Below are positions 34,944 to 45,840 of a stretch of DNA of 64,000 bases, piece after piece (the first letter of the stretch is position 1; each line of letters opens with the position of its first letter). Origin of the DNA: Archangium lipolyticum (GTDB lineage: Bacteria; Myxococcota; Myxococcia; Myxococcales; Myxococcaceae); the NCBI RefSeq assembly GCF_024623785.1, contig NZ_JANKBZ010000015.1:186001-250000 (forward strand), in the 5' to 3' direction. Position numbers and translations under genes: made by a program. Under the pieces are notes generated by a model, which was given only the letters and a program-made list of their open reading frames with translations, was not told the DNA's origin and searched no databases.

Positions 34944-36251
34944 TCAGGCTCCCCCTCCCGTGGCGTAGTGCAGCACCAGCAGGACCGCCAGCACGTACAC
35001 CACCGGGTGCGCCTCGCGCGGACGTCCCGACAACAGCTTCAGCGCCGCGTAGGACACGATGCCCGCGCTGATTCCGTTCGCGATGGAGTAGGTGAAAGGC
35101 ATCAGCGCGATCGTCAGGAACGCCGGCAGCGCGTCATCCATCCGGCTCCAATCCAGCTCGCGCGCTCCACTCATCATCAGCGCCCCCACCACCACCAGCA
35201 CCGGCGCCGTCGCCACCGGCGGAATCGCCGCCAGCGTCGGTACGAAGAAGAGCGACAGCAGGAACAGCACCGACACCACCACCGCCGTCAGTCCCGTGCG
35301 CCCACCCTCCTCCACGCCCGCCGCCGACTCGATGTAGCACGTCACCGTGCTCGTGCCGAACGCCGCCCCCGCCACCGTTCCCACCGCGTCCGCCATGAAG
35401 CCCCGGCCCGCTCCCGGCAGCTCACCGTTCGGCTTCAGGAAGCCTCCGATACGCCCCACTCCCAACAGCGTGCCCGCCGTGTCGAACACGTCCACGAACA
35501 GGAACGCCAGCATCACCGTCAGGAACTTCCCCGTCAGCACCTGCGAGAAGTCGAACGCCCAGAACGTCTCGCGCGGCAGCCCCGGCACGCTCACGAACGA
35601 CTCCGGCGCCTTCGCCAGCCCCAGCCCCCACGCCGCTACCGCCACCACCGCGATGCCTATCAACAACGCCCCCTGCACCTTCCGCGACATCAACGCCCCG
35701 ATGAGCACCAGCCCCGCCAATGCCAGCAGCGGCACCGGCGCGTGCAACACCCCCAGCTGCACCAGCGTCGCCGGGCTGTCCGCCACCAGCCCCGCGTTCT
35801 TCAGCCCGATGAGCGCCAGGAACAGGCCAATGCCCGTCGTCGTGGCCAGCTTGATGGGTGCCGGAATCGCATTGAGGATGATCGTCCGGATTCCTCCGTA
35901 CGACAGCACGATGAACAGCAGGCCCTCGACGAACACCGCCGTCAGCGCGAAGCGCCAGTCCACCCCCAGCCCCTTCACCACCCCATAGGTGAAGTACGCG
36001 TTCAGCCCCATGCCCGGTGCCAGCGCGAACGGGAACTTCGCGTACACCCCCATCAGCAGCGTGCCGAACGCCGCTCCCAGGGCCGTGGCCACCGTCACAT
36101 CCGCCACCGGCATCCCCGCCTCGGACAGAATCTGCGGGTTGACCAGCAGGATGTAGGCCATGGTCAGGAACGTCACCAGGCCCGCGCGCAGCTCCGTCCC
36201 CACGGACGAGCCCCGCTCACGGATGAGGAAGAAACGCTCGAGAGCTTCCAT
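34944..36251 (-). CDS. NCS2-family purine permease (AzgA/PbuG-like)
   Basis: A 435-residue inner-membrane protein with about 12-14 hydrophobic segments. Family marks are 'GLVTFLTMAYILLVNP' near the N-terminus, 'FALAPGMGLNAYFTYGV' (about residue 74), 'FVDVFDTAGTLLGVG' and 'GTSTVTCYIESAAGVEEGGRTG' (about 290-311, quoted in part as GTSTVTCYIESAAG). These fit the adenine/guanine/hypoxanthine:proton symporter group. The ATG at 36251 starts MEALERFF; a longer ATG at 36284 adds 11 residues. No purine riboswitch was recognised upstream (only 42 bases separate it from the kinase gene stop). Confidence 0.92.
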   Translation of the reverse strand: MEALERFFLIRERGSSVGTELRAGLVTFLTMAYILLVNPQILSEAGMPVADVTVATALGAAFGTLLMGVYAKFPFALAPGMGLNAYFTYGVVKGLGVDWRFALTAVFVEGLLFIVLSYGGIRTIILNAIPAPIKLATTTGIGLFLALIGLKNAGLVADSPATLVQLGVLHAPVPLLALAGLVLIGALMSRKVQGALLIGIAVVAVAAWGLGLAKAPESFVSVPGLPRETFWAFDFSQVLTGKFLTVMLAFLFVDVFDTAGTLLGVGRIGGFLKPNGELPGAGRGFMADAVGTVAGAAFGTSTVTCYIESAAGVEEGGRTGLTAVVVSVLFLLSLFFVPTLAAIPPVATAPVLVVVGALMMSGARELDWSRMDDALPAFLTIALMPFTYSIANGISAGIVSYAALKLLSGRPREAHPVVYVLAVLLVLHYATGGGA

Positions 36252-36293
36252 GGGGCGCCCATATAGACGCCCCCACGCCCCCACCCCAGCCTT

Positions 36294-37976
<1,683 letters not shown>

Positions 37977-38080
37977 CGATGATCCTCTACGACGGGGCCC
38001 CCCACCGTGTGTCGGAGCACCAGTCTACCCTCCCCTTCCGCCGAGCCGCGAGTACCCGGCCAGCACCCGGAAACGAAAGA

Positions 38081-38107
38081 GGCGCGGGGAGTCACACTCC
38101 CCGCGCC
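38081..38107 (-). terminator. Rho-independent terminator after the discoidin-domain gene
   Basis: A perfect 12-bp stem (GGCGCGGGGAGT / ACTCCCCGCGCC, loop CAC on the plus strand) lies 32 bases beyond the stop of the minus-strand gene at 38140. On the minus strand it is followed by TCTTTCGTTT. Confidence 0.8.
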
Positions 38108-38139
38108 CGGTACTTCACCCATCGTGGGTGAGGCCTTCG

Positions 38140-39423
38140 TTACTCGGTGATTTCACGCACGCTCAACCACTTGAAGTCCACGTCCGAGGCACTGTCCCAG
38201 CGGAAGGTGGCCAGGGGGCCGCCCCAGACGATGGGCGCGGCGGCCACGGAGCCACCGCAGTGATCGAGGTCACCGCCGATCTGCCCGTAGTCCATGGTGT
38301 CGTAGACCTTCTTCCAGGTCACCTTGTCCGCGTTGTCGTTGAGCCACAGCTCCAGCTTCACCGCGGGCTTCCCGTTGTAGGCGGTGTTCTTCATGATGGA
38401 CTTGAAGCCCACCCAGCGGCCCTTGAGCGAGGTGGTGGCCGTCTTGTACGCGGTCTGGTCGTAGCTCACGTGCCAGGACTCCTTCTGCCAACGGGCGCGC
38501 CCGTCGTAGTGGAGGCTGCCCTTGTACGAGGAGCCCTCGCACGCCAGCGAGTCGGTGTGGCGGCCACCGCGCGCGTACCAGGCGAAGTTGTCGCTCATGT
38601 CGCTGGCGGCGTTCACCTTGATGAAGCCGGTCATCTCCACGTTCTTCCAGTCGTTGGCGGCCTGCATGTAGCCGCGGCTCGCCAGCACGTCCGGGTCATA
38701 CGTGGGGATCTTCTTCGAGTCGTAGCCGGTGGAGGTCTTGGCGTGCATGCGCACCTGGCTGCTCTTCATCTTCCAGGAGCCGTCCGCGTTGCGCGTGATG
38801 GTGTCCTGCGGGTCGAAGCGCGAGTCCTGCAGCGCGTTGTCCTTGAGGAACCACGTCTCGCCGCCCGCCTTCGTCGGGTAGATCATCGTGACGCCGAAGA
38901 CGTCCTTGCCCGTCTCGGGAGTCGGGGTGGGCGTCGGGGTGGGCGCCGGATCGCCGGAGGTGGGCGCGGCGAGCTCGGAGATGCTCGCCCAGTTGTTCAT
39001 GGTGTTGCCATCGACCGTCACGCGCACGTAGCGGGCGCTCTGCGCGGGGAAGGTGTAACGCTCGGCGGAGGCCGTCGTCCCGGAGGAAGTGCCCGAGAAC
39101 GCCTGCGTGAAGGTGTTGCCGTCCGACGAGACGGAGATGGTGAAACGGCTGGCCCGCTCGTTGCCCCGGTACCAGGCGATGTCCAGGGCGCTCAGGGACT
39201 TCACGGCACCCAGGTCCGCCTGGAGCCACTGACCGCGGCCATCCGCGGACCAACGGGTGGGCAGGCTGCCGTCGATGGCATTGGCCGGCGTGTTGCCGTC
39301 ATCCGCACTCGCGATGGCGGAGACGAAGCCACCGGCCGCCAGGGCCTGGGACGCGGTGAAGGTGACGAGGGAGACGAGCCCGAAAGCGGCCAGCTGCCGG
39401 CGGCGGGAGGGGAGTCGATTCAT
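38140..39423 (-). CDS. Secreted discoidin (F5/8 type C)-domain protein with a C-terminal lectin/lyase-like domain
   Basis: A 427-residue protein with a signal peptide (MNRLPSRRRQLAAFGL start, cleaved after ALA). Residues about 35-155 form an F5/8 type C carbohydrate-binding domain (ASADDGNTPANAIDGSLPTR, 'WLQADLGAVKSLSALDI', 'ARYVRVTVDGN'). A Thr-Pro repeat linker (PTPTPTPTP) joins it to a domain of about 255 residues with many Trp and Tyr ('EMTGFIKVN', 'NFAWYARGGRH', 'GRWVGFKSI', 'KLELWLND'). This looks like a concanavalin-type jelly roll found in polysaccharide-binding or polysaccharide-lyase proteins. No catalytic residues can be named. It is probably secreted and targets a cell-surface or environmental glycan. 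ATG 39423 has a GGAAG site. Confidence 0.82.
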   Translation of the reverse strand: MNRLPSRRRQLAAFGLVSLVTFTASQALAAGGFVSAIASADDGNTPANAIDGSLPTRWSADGRGQWLQADLGAVKSLSALDIAWYRGNERASRFTISVSSDGNTFTQAFSGTSSGTTASAERYTFPAQSARYVRVTVDGNTMNNWASISELAAPTSGDPAPTPTPTPTPETGKDVFGVTMIYPTKAGGETWFLKDNALQDSRFDPQDTITRNADGSWKMKSSQVRMHAKTSTGYDSKKIPTYDPDVLASRGYMQAANDWKNVEMTGFIKVNAASDMSDNFAWYARGGRHTDSLACEGSSYKGSLHYDGRARWQKESWHVSYDQTAYKTATTSLKGRWVGFKSIMKNTAYNGKPAVKLELWLNDNADKVTWKKVYDTMDYGQIGGDLDHCGGSVAAAPIVWGGPLATFRWDSASDVDFKWLSVREITE

Positions 39424-39873
39424 CACTATGTCGCTTCCTTTGCGGTGAAGGGACCGGTGCGCCGGCAGGACTTCCAGCAGGGCACCCATCCCGAGTGTTG
39501 GCCATGGAACACTCGCTCCTCCAATCAATTCCTGAGAATTTCTCAGTAATTACAAGTGGTTGCGAGCATACCCCTCCCTATGGAGTCGCATCGGTCCGAT
39601 GGACTCCCGGAGTCGGGCCGCCAGCGCGCGACCCGTGTAGGCCCTGCGCTGGCTGCTCGCCTACCGACCTGAGAGGTCGGAGGGGAGGGGGCGGTATAGC
39701 AAGTCACTTTCCACGTTCCCAGCCTCGGCCAGACCGGGAACCGGAGCGCTGGCCGCCTGGGGGGGTGCTGGGGTGGGAGGGATGAGGAGGGGTGCGCTTC
39801 CTGTCATCGGACCCCGGGTCCAGTTTTCGACAGACCCCCGAACGATTACGGGGGACCACAGGGAGGCAACACC
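39424..39873. other. 450-bp divergent intergenic region
   Basis: This region separates the divergent discoidin-protein and outer-membrane-barrel genes and presumably holds both promoters. An AT-richer patch lies at about 39517-39560. A 7-bp hairpin (CCGACCT/AGGTCGG, about 39664-39680) has no U-tract. No ORF with a ribosome site was found. Confidence 0.6.
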
Positions 39874-40482
39874 ATGGGTTTCAAGAAGAGCTGGGGTCTC
39901 GGCGCAGCCGCGGCGGCCGCGCTGCTGGCCTTACCCGCATTCGCCCAGGACGACGTGCGCATCTACGACCCGGACCGGGGAGCGGACCGCGGCATCACCA
40001 ATGACCTGGGCATCTCCGTGACCGGCGGCTTGAACGCATACACGGGCGACCTGGGAGACAACACGGGCGCGGGCGCGTCCCTCGGCATCCAGGCCGACTC
40101 GAGGCCCCTGCCCCTGCTGGGCGTGGAGCTCGGCTACGCGGGCTCGCGCAACCCGTTCGAGAACTTGGACGGCGCGCTGTGGCGGCACAACGTGGGCGCG
40201 CTGGCGAAGGTGGGCCCCAAGCTCGGCAGCGAGGGCAACCTGATGCCCTTCGTCGGCGCGGGCTTCGGCGTGAGCGTGCTCAACCCGAGCGGCGACTCGG
40301 AGGTCATCTTCGACAATGACTTCGTCACCGAAGTGCCCCTGGCCGCGGGCGTCGACTACCGGTTCGGTGCGATCCGGGCCGGCGCGCGCGCGACCTACAG
40401 CTTCCTCGGCGGCGAGAACCTGGGTCTGGCGCAGGACGGCAACAACATCAACGTCGGCCTCAACGTGGGCGGTGCCTTCTAG
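39874..40482 (+). CDS. Small outer-membrane beta-barrel protein
   Basis: A 202-residue protein with a signal peptide (cleaved after PAFA, about residue 24). The mature part is glycine-rich with alternating hydrophobic residues: 'ISVTGGLNAYTGDLGDNTG', 'LGVELGYAGSRNPF', 'NLMPFVGAGFGVSVL', 'GAIRAGARATYSFLGG'. The end is NVGGAF with a terminal Phe. This is the pattern of an OmpA/OmpW-type eight-stranded barrel. A GGGAGG site lies 8 bases before the ATG. Function unknown; it may be a structural or adhesion porin. Confidence 0.82.
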   Translation: MGFKKSWGLGAAAAAALLALPAFAQDDVRIYDPDRGADRGITNDLGISVTGGLNAYTGDLGDNTGAGASLGIQADSRPLPLLGVELGYAGSRNPFENLDGALWRHNVGALAKVGPKLGSEGNLMPFVGAGFGVSVLNPSGDSEVIFDNDFVTEVPLAAGVDYRFGAIRAGARATYSFLGGENLGLAQDGNNINVGLNVGGAF

Positions 40483-40511
40483 TCACACCGCCCACGTGGC
40501 TCCAGCGGGGC

Positions 40512-42356
40512 TCAGCCCGTGATGCGCACCACCACGGCCGAGGGCCCCTCGAGCCGGACGACCCCGCTTCGCAGCGGCTCCTCGCGCGAGGTGCCGCCGA
40601 AGCGGGGCGCTTCGCTCCACAACACCAGCCGGGCGCCAGCGGGCAGCCGGTGCTCCAGCGTGCCGCGCACGTTGACGAGCACCTGCAGCGAGCCCTCGGG
40701 ACCCCGGCGCTCCAGCACCAGCGCGTGCTCACCCAGGGGCCGTGCGTCGTACTGGCCCCGGCGGTTGTGCCTCAGGGCCGGATCCGTGGCGCGCAGGTGC
40801 AGCAGCTCGCGGTAGAGGGCGAGCACCCCGGCGTGCTCCGGCCGCTCGGCCTCGCTCCAGTCGAGCCTCGAGCGCGCGAAGGTCTCCACGGCCTGCGGGT
40901 CCGGCACCTCCTCACCGGCGAAGCGCGCGAAGCCGGCGAACTCCTTGCGCCGCCCCTCCGTCACCAGCTTGCCCAGCTCGGCGTTGTGGTCCGTGAAGTA
41001 GAGGAAGGGCGTGCTCGCGTTCCACTCCTGCCCCATGAAGAGCAACGGCGTGTAGGGCGAGAGCAGCAGCAGCGTGCTCATGGCGCGGAAGGCCGCCGGG
41101 GACACGTCCGCCCCCAGCCGTTCGCCATGCGCCCGATTGCCCACCTGGTCGTGGTTCTGGATGCAGTGCACCAGGCGCCAGGGCTCGGTGCCCTCCACCG
41201 GCGTGCCCCGGGCACGGCCATGCACCTGGGAAGTCTGCCCCTCGTAGAACCACCCCTGCCGCAGCGTGCGCGCGAGGTCCTCCGCGCTGCCGGTGTAGTC
41301 CCGGTAGTAGCCCTCGCTGTCGCCCGCGAAGGCGCGGCGCATCTGGTGGTGGAAGTCATCCGCCCAGACGCCGTCCAGCCCGTAGCCGCCCTGGGCGGGC
41401 GGACGCACCAGGCGCGTGTCGTTGCGCTCGTCCTCGGCGATGACCACCACGCGCCGTCCGGGGGCCGAGGCCCTCGCGCGCTCGGCGATCTCCGTGAGGA
41501 GGTGGGACCTGCCGTCATCGATGATGGCGTGGGCCGCGTCCAGCCGCAGCCCGTCCGCGTGGTAGTCGCGGATCCACATCTCCACGTTGGAGAGCACCAG
41601 CGAGCGCACCACCTCGGCGCCCTCGCCGTCGTAGTTGACGGCCTCGCCCCACGGGGTGTGATGGCGCCCGGTGAAGTAGTAGGGCGAGTAGCAGCGCAGG
41701 TAGTTCCCGTCCGGCCCGTAGTGGTTGTAGACGGCGTCGATGAGCACCGCGAGCCCCTCGGCGTGGGCCGCGTCGATGAGACGCCGCAGGCCCTGGGGGC
41801 CGCCGTACTCCGCCTGGGGCGCGAAGAGGTCCACCCCGTCGTAGCCCCAGTTGCGCGAGCCCGGGAAGCTGGCCAGCGGCATCAGCTCCAGCGTGGTGAT
41901 GCCCAGCGCCTTGAGCGAGCGCAGGCGGGGGATGAGGGCCTCGAAGGTGCCCTCGGGCGTGGCGGTGCCCACGTGCACCTCATAGATGACCTGGGCCTCC
42001 GGGTCCGGCCCCTTCCACGCGGCGTCCGTCCAGGCGAAGTCCGGCACCACCACCTCGGAGGGGCCGTGCACACCGTCCGGTTGTGAACGGCTCCACGGGT
42101 CCGGAAAGGGACCCTCGCCATCCACCCGCAGCTTGTAGCGCACGCCCGCGCCCTCGCCCGGAAGTGTCGTGGAGAAGAAACCGTGGCCCTCGTCGGCCAT
42201 GGGCAGCGAGGAGCCTGGCTGCCCGTCCCGGCCGAACAGCACCACCTCGACCTTGTGATGTCCGGGGGCCCAGACGCGCCACCGGACACCCGTACCCGGT
42301 TCCACCCATGCGCCCAGGCGATGAGTCCGCCCCCGCGTGTCCTCTGCTCGTTCCAT
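40512..42356 (-). CDS. treZ: Malto-oligosyltrehalose trehalohydrolase
   Basis: A 614-residue GH13 enzyme that releases trehalose from the end of maltooligosyltrehalose. It has an N-terminal CBM48/isoamylase-like domain (WRVWAPGHHKVEVVLFG), then the barrel with 'LELMPLASFPGSRNWGYDGV' (TreZ-type GYDG), DAVYNHYGPDGNYL, nucleophile region GLRLDAAHAI, acid/base VVVIAEDE, and NHDQVGNR. An additional 'LLFMGQEW' segment is typical of the subfamily. ATG 42356 has an AGGTGG site; a GTG two codons earlier is an alternative. Its usual partner treY is not in the window. It contributes to trehalose formation for osmotic or developmental stress. Confidence 0.95.
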   Translation of the reverse strand: MERAEDTRGRTHRLGAWVEPGTGVRWRVWAPGHHKVEVVLFGRDGQPGSSLPMADEGHGFFSTTLPGEGAGVRYKLRVDGEGPFPDPWSRSQPDGVHGPSEVVVPDFAWTDAAWKGPDPEAQVIYEVHVGTATPEGTFEALIPRLRSLKALGITTLELMPLASFPGSRNWGYDGVDLFAPQAEYGGPQGLRRLIDAAHAEGLAVLIDAVYNHYGPDGNYLRCYSPYYFTGRHHTPWGEAVNYDGEGAEVVRSLVLSNVEMWIRDYHADGLRLDAAHAIIDDGRSHLLTEIAERARASAPGRRVVVIAEDERNDTRLVRPPAQGGYGLDGVWADDFHHQMRRAFAGDSEGYYRDYTGSAEDLARTLRQGWFYEGQTSQVHGRARGTPVEGTEPWRLVHCIQNHDQVGNRAHGERLGADVSPAAFRAMSTLLLLSPYTPLLFMGQEWNASTPFLYFTDHNAELGKLVTEGRRKEFAGFARFAGEEVPDPQAVETFARSRLDWSEAERPEHAGVLALYRELLHLRATDPALRHNRRGQYDARPLGEHALVLERRGPEGSLQVLVNVRGTLEHRLPAGARLVLWSEAPRFGGTSREEPLRSGVVRLEGPSAVVVRITG

Positions 42357-42540
42357 GTCCACCTACTTATCCACCCTGACGCCACGAGGAACGTGTCCTC
42401 CGAGCCCATGAGGCAGGGAGATGTTCACTGGTGGCCCTGTTGCACGGTGTTCGCCCCCTCCGAGAGCGGCCGGGCAACGGGAGTGTCTCCAGGCAACGCT
42501 TGTCCGGTGCCGTCGCTGCCGGAAAGATGCCGCCCACTTC

Positions 42541-43680
42541 ATGAGCCCACGTCCCGACCATCTGCAGGCACTCCCCTTCGAGCATGGCCAGTCCGTTCGC
42601 GAGCGCGTCGCCGCGCTGGAGGTGCTCTCCCCACGGGAGATCGACGAGCGCCTCTCCGGGCTCGGCTACCGTGGCCAGAAGGAGGCCCGGCGCGCGGCGT
42701 CGGTGCTGGCCTACCGCCACCTGCAGCGGCTGCGGCGCATCCACCTGGAGGGCATCGCCCCCGAGCCCGGCACTCGCGAGAACTGTCTGTTCCTGGGCCC
42801 CACCGGCAGTGGGAAGACGTTCCTGGTGGAGCTGCTCTTCCGGGAGATCCTCGGGGTGCCCACGCTCATCGTGGACGCCACGCAGTTCTCCGAGACGGGG
42901 TACGTGGGAGACGACGTGACCACGATGCTCTCGCGCCTCTACGAGTCAGCGGGCGGGGACGCGGCGTGGGCGGCCTGTGGGGCCATCTGCATGGACGAGT
43001 TCGACAAGCTCGCCACCAGCCGCTCCGATGCCCGCTTCGCCGGGCAGCAGACCACCAAGGACGTGAGTGGCTTCGGCGTGCAGCGCGGCCTGCTCAACCT
43101 GCTGAGCGCGCCGAGGGCGGACTTCCCGCCGGACTTCGGCTTCACCAGCCGCACGCCGCCCATGCCCATGGAGCTGTCGGCGCTCACCTTCATCGCCTGC
43201 GGGGCCTTCAGCGGGCTGAAGGGCACGGCCGAGGAGCTGGGGACGAAGGAGCGCATGGGCTTCGGGCGTGAGGTGCGCAAGCGCGAGCCGGTCATCGCGG
43301 AGGCGGTGACGGAGGATCAGCTCGAACAGACGACGGCGTTCGCGCGCTACGGCTTCATCCCGGAGCTGATCGGCCGCTTCAGCCGGATCGTCTCCTTCGC
43401 GCCGCTGGACGCGACGACGCTGGGCAGCATCCTCGAGGACAACGTGCTGCGCGCCTACGAGCGCGAGTTCGCCCACGAGGGCCTGACGTTGGTGGTGGAG
43501 CCCGCGGTGCGCGAGTGGGTGGTGGCGCGGGCGCTCAAGCGGGAGACGGGGGCACGCGGCCTGCGTGCCGCCCTGGTGCCGCAGCTGGAGCGCGCCGCGT
43601 ACGACCACTTCGGCGAGCCCCAGGTGTCCACCGTGCGCCTGGTGCTGGACGGCGATCAGGTCGTCACCGTCGCCGGGTGA
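42541..43680 (+). CDS. ClpX-like AAA+ unfoldase lacking the N-terminal zinc-binding domain
   Basis: A 379-residue AAA+ protein. Walker A is LGPTGSGKT (about 85-93), the 'ATQFSETGYVGDDV' pore-1 region resembles ClpX 'TEAGYVGEDV', and Walker B is CMDEFDKLA (Asp 152, Glu 153). 'RYGFIPELIGRFSRIV' is the ClpX sensor/R-finger stretch and TGARGLRAAL the C-terminal sensor 2. True ClpX begins with a Cys4 zinc domain recruiting adaptors, and none is present here. The IGF-type loop that docks ClpP is not evident in the region after Walker B. It may therefore be a stand-alone remodelling ATPase. The start is uncertain: ATG 42541 begins the protein-like sequence, but the ribosome site is weak, and an ATG at 42421 is upstream. 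Confidence 0.8.
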   Translation: MSPRPDHLQALPFEHGQSVRERVAALEVLSPREIDERLSGLGYRGQKEARRAASVLAYRHLQRLRRIHLEGIAPEPGTRENCLFLGPTGSGKTFLVELLFREILGVPTLIVDATQFSETGYVGDDVTTMLSRLYESAGGDAAWAACGAICMDEFDKLATSRSDARFAGQQTTKDVSGFGVQRGLLNLLSAPRADFPPDFGFTSRTPPMPMELSALTFIACGAFSGLKGTAEELGTKERMGFGREVRKREPVIAEAVTEDQLEQTTAFARYGFIPELIGRFSRIVSFAPLDATTLGSILEDNVLRAYEREFAHEGLTLVVEPAVREWVVARALKRETGARGLRAALVPQLERAAYDHFGEPQVSTVRLVLDGDQVVTVAG

Positions 43681-43721
43681 GAAAAGAAAACGCGATGCCG
43701 GTACGAGCCTCCGGCACCGCG
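43681..43721 (-). terminator. Rho-independent terminator after the LysM-protein gene
   Basis: An 11-bp stem (43691-43701 with 43711-43721, one wobble pair) lies between two convergent genes. Read on the minus strand it is followed by TTTTCTTTTC, so it terminates the LysM gene (stop at 43783). It starts just 1 base after the ClpX-like stop. Confidence 0.75.
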
Positions 43722-43782
43722 CGTCCATCCAGGTCCCGGAGAGCCGTCTCTCGAGCGTCCCCCCGTCCTCGTGCGGCTCCGC

Positions 43783-44466
43783 TCAGCCGCGGTACTGGTG
43801 GATGGACATGATGGGGTAGTTCATCGAGGAGATGGAGATCCTCTGCGAGCCATCCGGGTTCACGTTGTTGGACCCGATGAACTGGGGCTTGCCGTCCTTC
43901 ATGCCGGCGAACATCACCACGTGGTGGCCGCCGTTGGTCTTCAGGCACACCACGTCACCCGGCTTCGCCTCGGACAGCGACACGCGCTTGAAGTTCGGGT
44001 CCTTGTCCAGGTTGGCCTGCAGGCCCACCACCGCGTTGTGGTGCTGGCCGTTGGTGATCTGCCCCGCCTGCTCCAGGCACGCGGACACGAAGTTGGCGCA
44101 GTTCACGTTGTTGGGGACCCAGTCCTCCATGTCCGAGCCCACGCCGCCCTTCTCCAGCTTGAGGTTGCCGGCGTTCTTGCCCAGGTGCGACATCGCGATG
44201 TCGAAGGGGCTGCCCTTGGGACCCTGCGAGGCCGGGCCCACGGAGCCGGGACCCTGGGTGCCCGGCGTCGACGGGCTGCCGCTGTTGCCCCGCGAGGGGC
44301 CGGGCTCGAAGCTGTCACGCGAGCCGGGGATGTTCAGCGACTTGCCCGCGTAGATCAGGTTCGCGTCCTTGATCTGCGGGTTGGCCTTCATCAGCGCGCT
44401 CACCGTCGTGTTGTGGCTCCTGGCGATCGCGGACAGCGTGTCTCCGGACTTGATGCGGTAGCTCAT
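43783..44466 (-). CDS. LysM plus NlpC/P60- or CHAP-like peptidoglycan hydrolase
   Basis: A 227-residue protein. LysM occupies about residues 2-47 (YRIKSGDTLSAIARSHNTT, 'NPQIKDANLIYAGKSLNIP'). After a Ser/Pro/Gly linker, residues about 90-227 form a cysteine-peptidase-like domain with NVNCANFVSACLEQAG (candidate nucleophile in NCANFVSAC), 'AKPGDVVCLKTNGGHHVVMFAG' (candidate catalytic His) and a C-terminal 'HQYRG'. No Sec signal is seen, like the PG_binding protein at 1505-2224; both are type 'LysM or PG_binding + amidase' without a leader. An AGGAGC site precedes the ATG. It probably cleaves peptidoglycan peptides. Export route unknown. Confidence 0.8.
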   Translation of the reverse strand: MSYRIKSGDTLSAIARSHNTTVSALMKANPQIKDANLIYAGKSLNIPGSRDSFEPGPSRGNSGSPSTPGTQGPGSVGPASQGPKGSPFDIAMSHLGKNAGNLKLEKGGVGSDMEDWVPNNVNCANFVSACLEQAGQITNGQHHNAVVGLQANLDKDPNFKRVSLSEAKPGDVVCLKTNGGHHVVMFAGMKDGKPQFIGSNNVNPDGSQRISISSMNYPIMSIHQYRG

Positions 44467-44661
44467 GGCCGCTCCTGGGCGGAAGATTCGGAAGTAACAA
44501 ACTCGAAGAAATTGTCGGGCCCGGGGGTGGAGAAGTTGCTTCCTCCCTGCATCGAATCCGCCTCCGCCCCCCACTTTACTCTCAGTCTCCAAGAAAAGAC
44601 GACGCATTAATCTTGAGTAGCAATATTTCCTCGTGATACCTGGAAAACCAGGGTCACGACC

Positions 44662-45840
44662 ATGCAACGTCCATCCAAGAAGGCCGCCGTCACGATCGGC
44701 GCCCTGCTGCTCATCATCCTCGGGGCGGCGCTGCTCTCGCGCCGCTCGGACTCCAGCGGGGGGGAATCCCCGGAGACCTTGGCCAACACGGCCTCCCCGT
44801 CCGGGAGCGCCCGGGCCGCCGCCGCACCGACCCGGCCCGGAGGCCCGGACCAGCCCCAGGAGCGCCGTCCCAAGGAGGACGTGCTGCCCATGCCGGGGTG
44901 CTGGGAGGGCGTGGGCGAGTTCGACGAGAACGCCTCGCTCGACAACTTCCGCCAGGCCCTGGCCGCGGCGGTGGGCGCGGGAGATCGCGAGCTCGCGCAG
45001 TACCTCCAGGAGCGGCTCACGGAGCTGGTGGGGGATGACGCGGGCAAGGCGCTCCAGGTGCTCGACTGGGCGGAGAAGTCCCACCAGCCGGAGCTGGGCG
45101 TCTACATGGAGGCGCTGAAGGCCACGGGCGCCGTGCAGGACCCGAAGGTGGCCGAGCGCCTGCTGAAGATGGGCGAGGACAAGGGCTCGCAGCTGGTGAA
45201 CCGGGCCGCGGCCATGGACGCGCTGGAGACGCAGAAGCGCCTGTCACCGGCCAACATCCAGCGGTTGAAGGCCGTCGCGATGGACCTGTCGGCGGACTCG
45301 GCGGGCTGGGTGGCCACGCGCACCCTCGGCCGGGTGATGAAGGAGGACTTCGAGCGCACCGGCAACTTCGCTCCCTATTGGAAGGAGCTGCTCGACATCG
45401 GCGAGAAGTCCGAGGACATGGCCGTGCGCCTGCTGGCGCTGGAGATGCCCTCGTACTCGAACCCCGTCATCGGCGGCGACTCGATGGAGCGGCTCACGCA
45501 GATCCTGCGCACGGACCGTGAGCGCGACGTGCGTGAGATGGCCGCCTTCCGGCTCGCCGTGACGCAGGAGCCGGACAAGGCGCTGGAGGCCTACCGCGCC
45601 GCCTTCCCCGCCGAGCAGGACGAGTGCGTGCGCTGGGCCATCTTCCGCTTCGCCGTGCGCGCCGCGGGTGCCCGGGCGCTGCCGCTGCTCGCGCAGATGG
45701 CCGCGCAGGACCCGCGCTTCCTCCAGGACTACCAGGACTTCCAGCGGCTCTACGCCGAGGGCGCGGTGGACTTCGCCCGCGTCTGGATGGGCAAGGAAGA
45801 GCGCCACCAATGCATCATGGAAGAAGGAGCGCCGCACTGA
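44662..45840 (+). CDS. Membrane-anchored HEAT-like repeat protein
   Basis: A 392-residue protein. A single N-terminal membrane helix (KKAAVTIGALLLIILGAALL, residues 6-25) is followed by a Ser/Ala/Pro linker. From about residue 85 it is repeated helical hairpins with 'A..L......D' and 'R.AA..AL' spacing, typical of HEAT/Armadillo-like solenoids. The body should lie in the periplasm. Its stop overlaps the start of the next gene (TGATG), another helical-repeat protein. With the M23-like peptidase gene, 43 bases after the second gene, these form a three-gene operon. No enzyme motif. A scaffold or regulator of the peptidase is possible but unproven. Confidence 0.75.
   Translation: MQRPSKKAAVTIGALLLIILGAALLSRRSDSSGGESPETLANTASPSGSARAAAAPTRPGGPDQPQERRPKEDVLPMPGCWEGVGEFDENASLDNFRQALAAAVGAGDRELAQYLQERLTELVGDDAGKALQVLDWAEKSHQPELGVYMEALKATGAVQDPKVAERLLKMGEDKGSQLVNRAAAMDALETQKRLSPANIQRLKAVAMDLSADSAGWVATRTLGRVMKEDFERTGNFAPYWKELLDIGEKSEDMAVRLLALEMPSYSNPVIGGDSMERLTQILRTDRERDVREMAAFRLAVTQEPDKALEAYRAAFPAEQDECVRWAIFRFAVRAAGARALPLLAQMAAQDPRFLQDYQDFQRLYAEGAVDFARVWMGKEERHQCIMEEGAPH

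Noticed and set aside
38925-38945. Short tandem repeat resembling a CRISPR-like or microsatellite element
   Set aside because: It codes for the PTPTPTPT linker of the discoidin-domain protein.
44590-44661. A possible sigma70-type promoter (TTGAGT with 18-base spacer to TACCTG)
   Set aside because: The -10 match is poor and myxobacterial promoters vary widely. The AT-rich patch is likely promoter DNA, but no box can be assigned with confidence.
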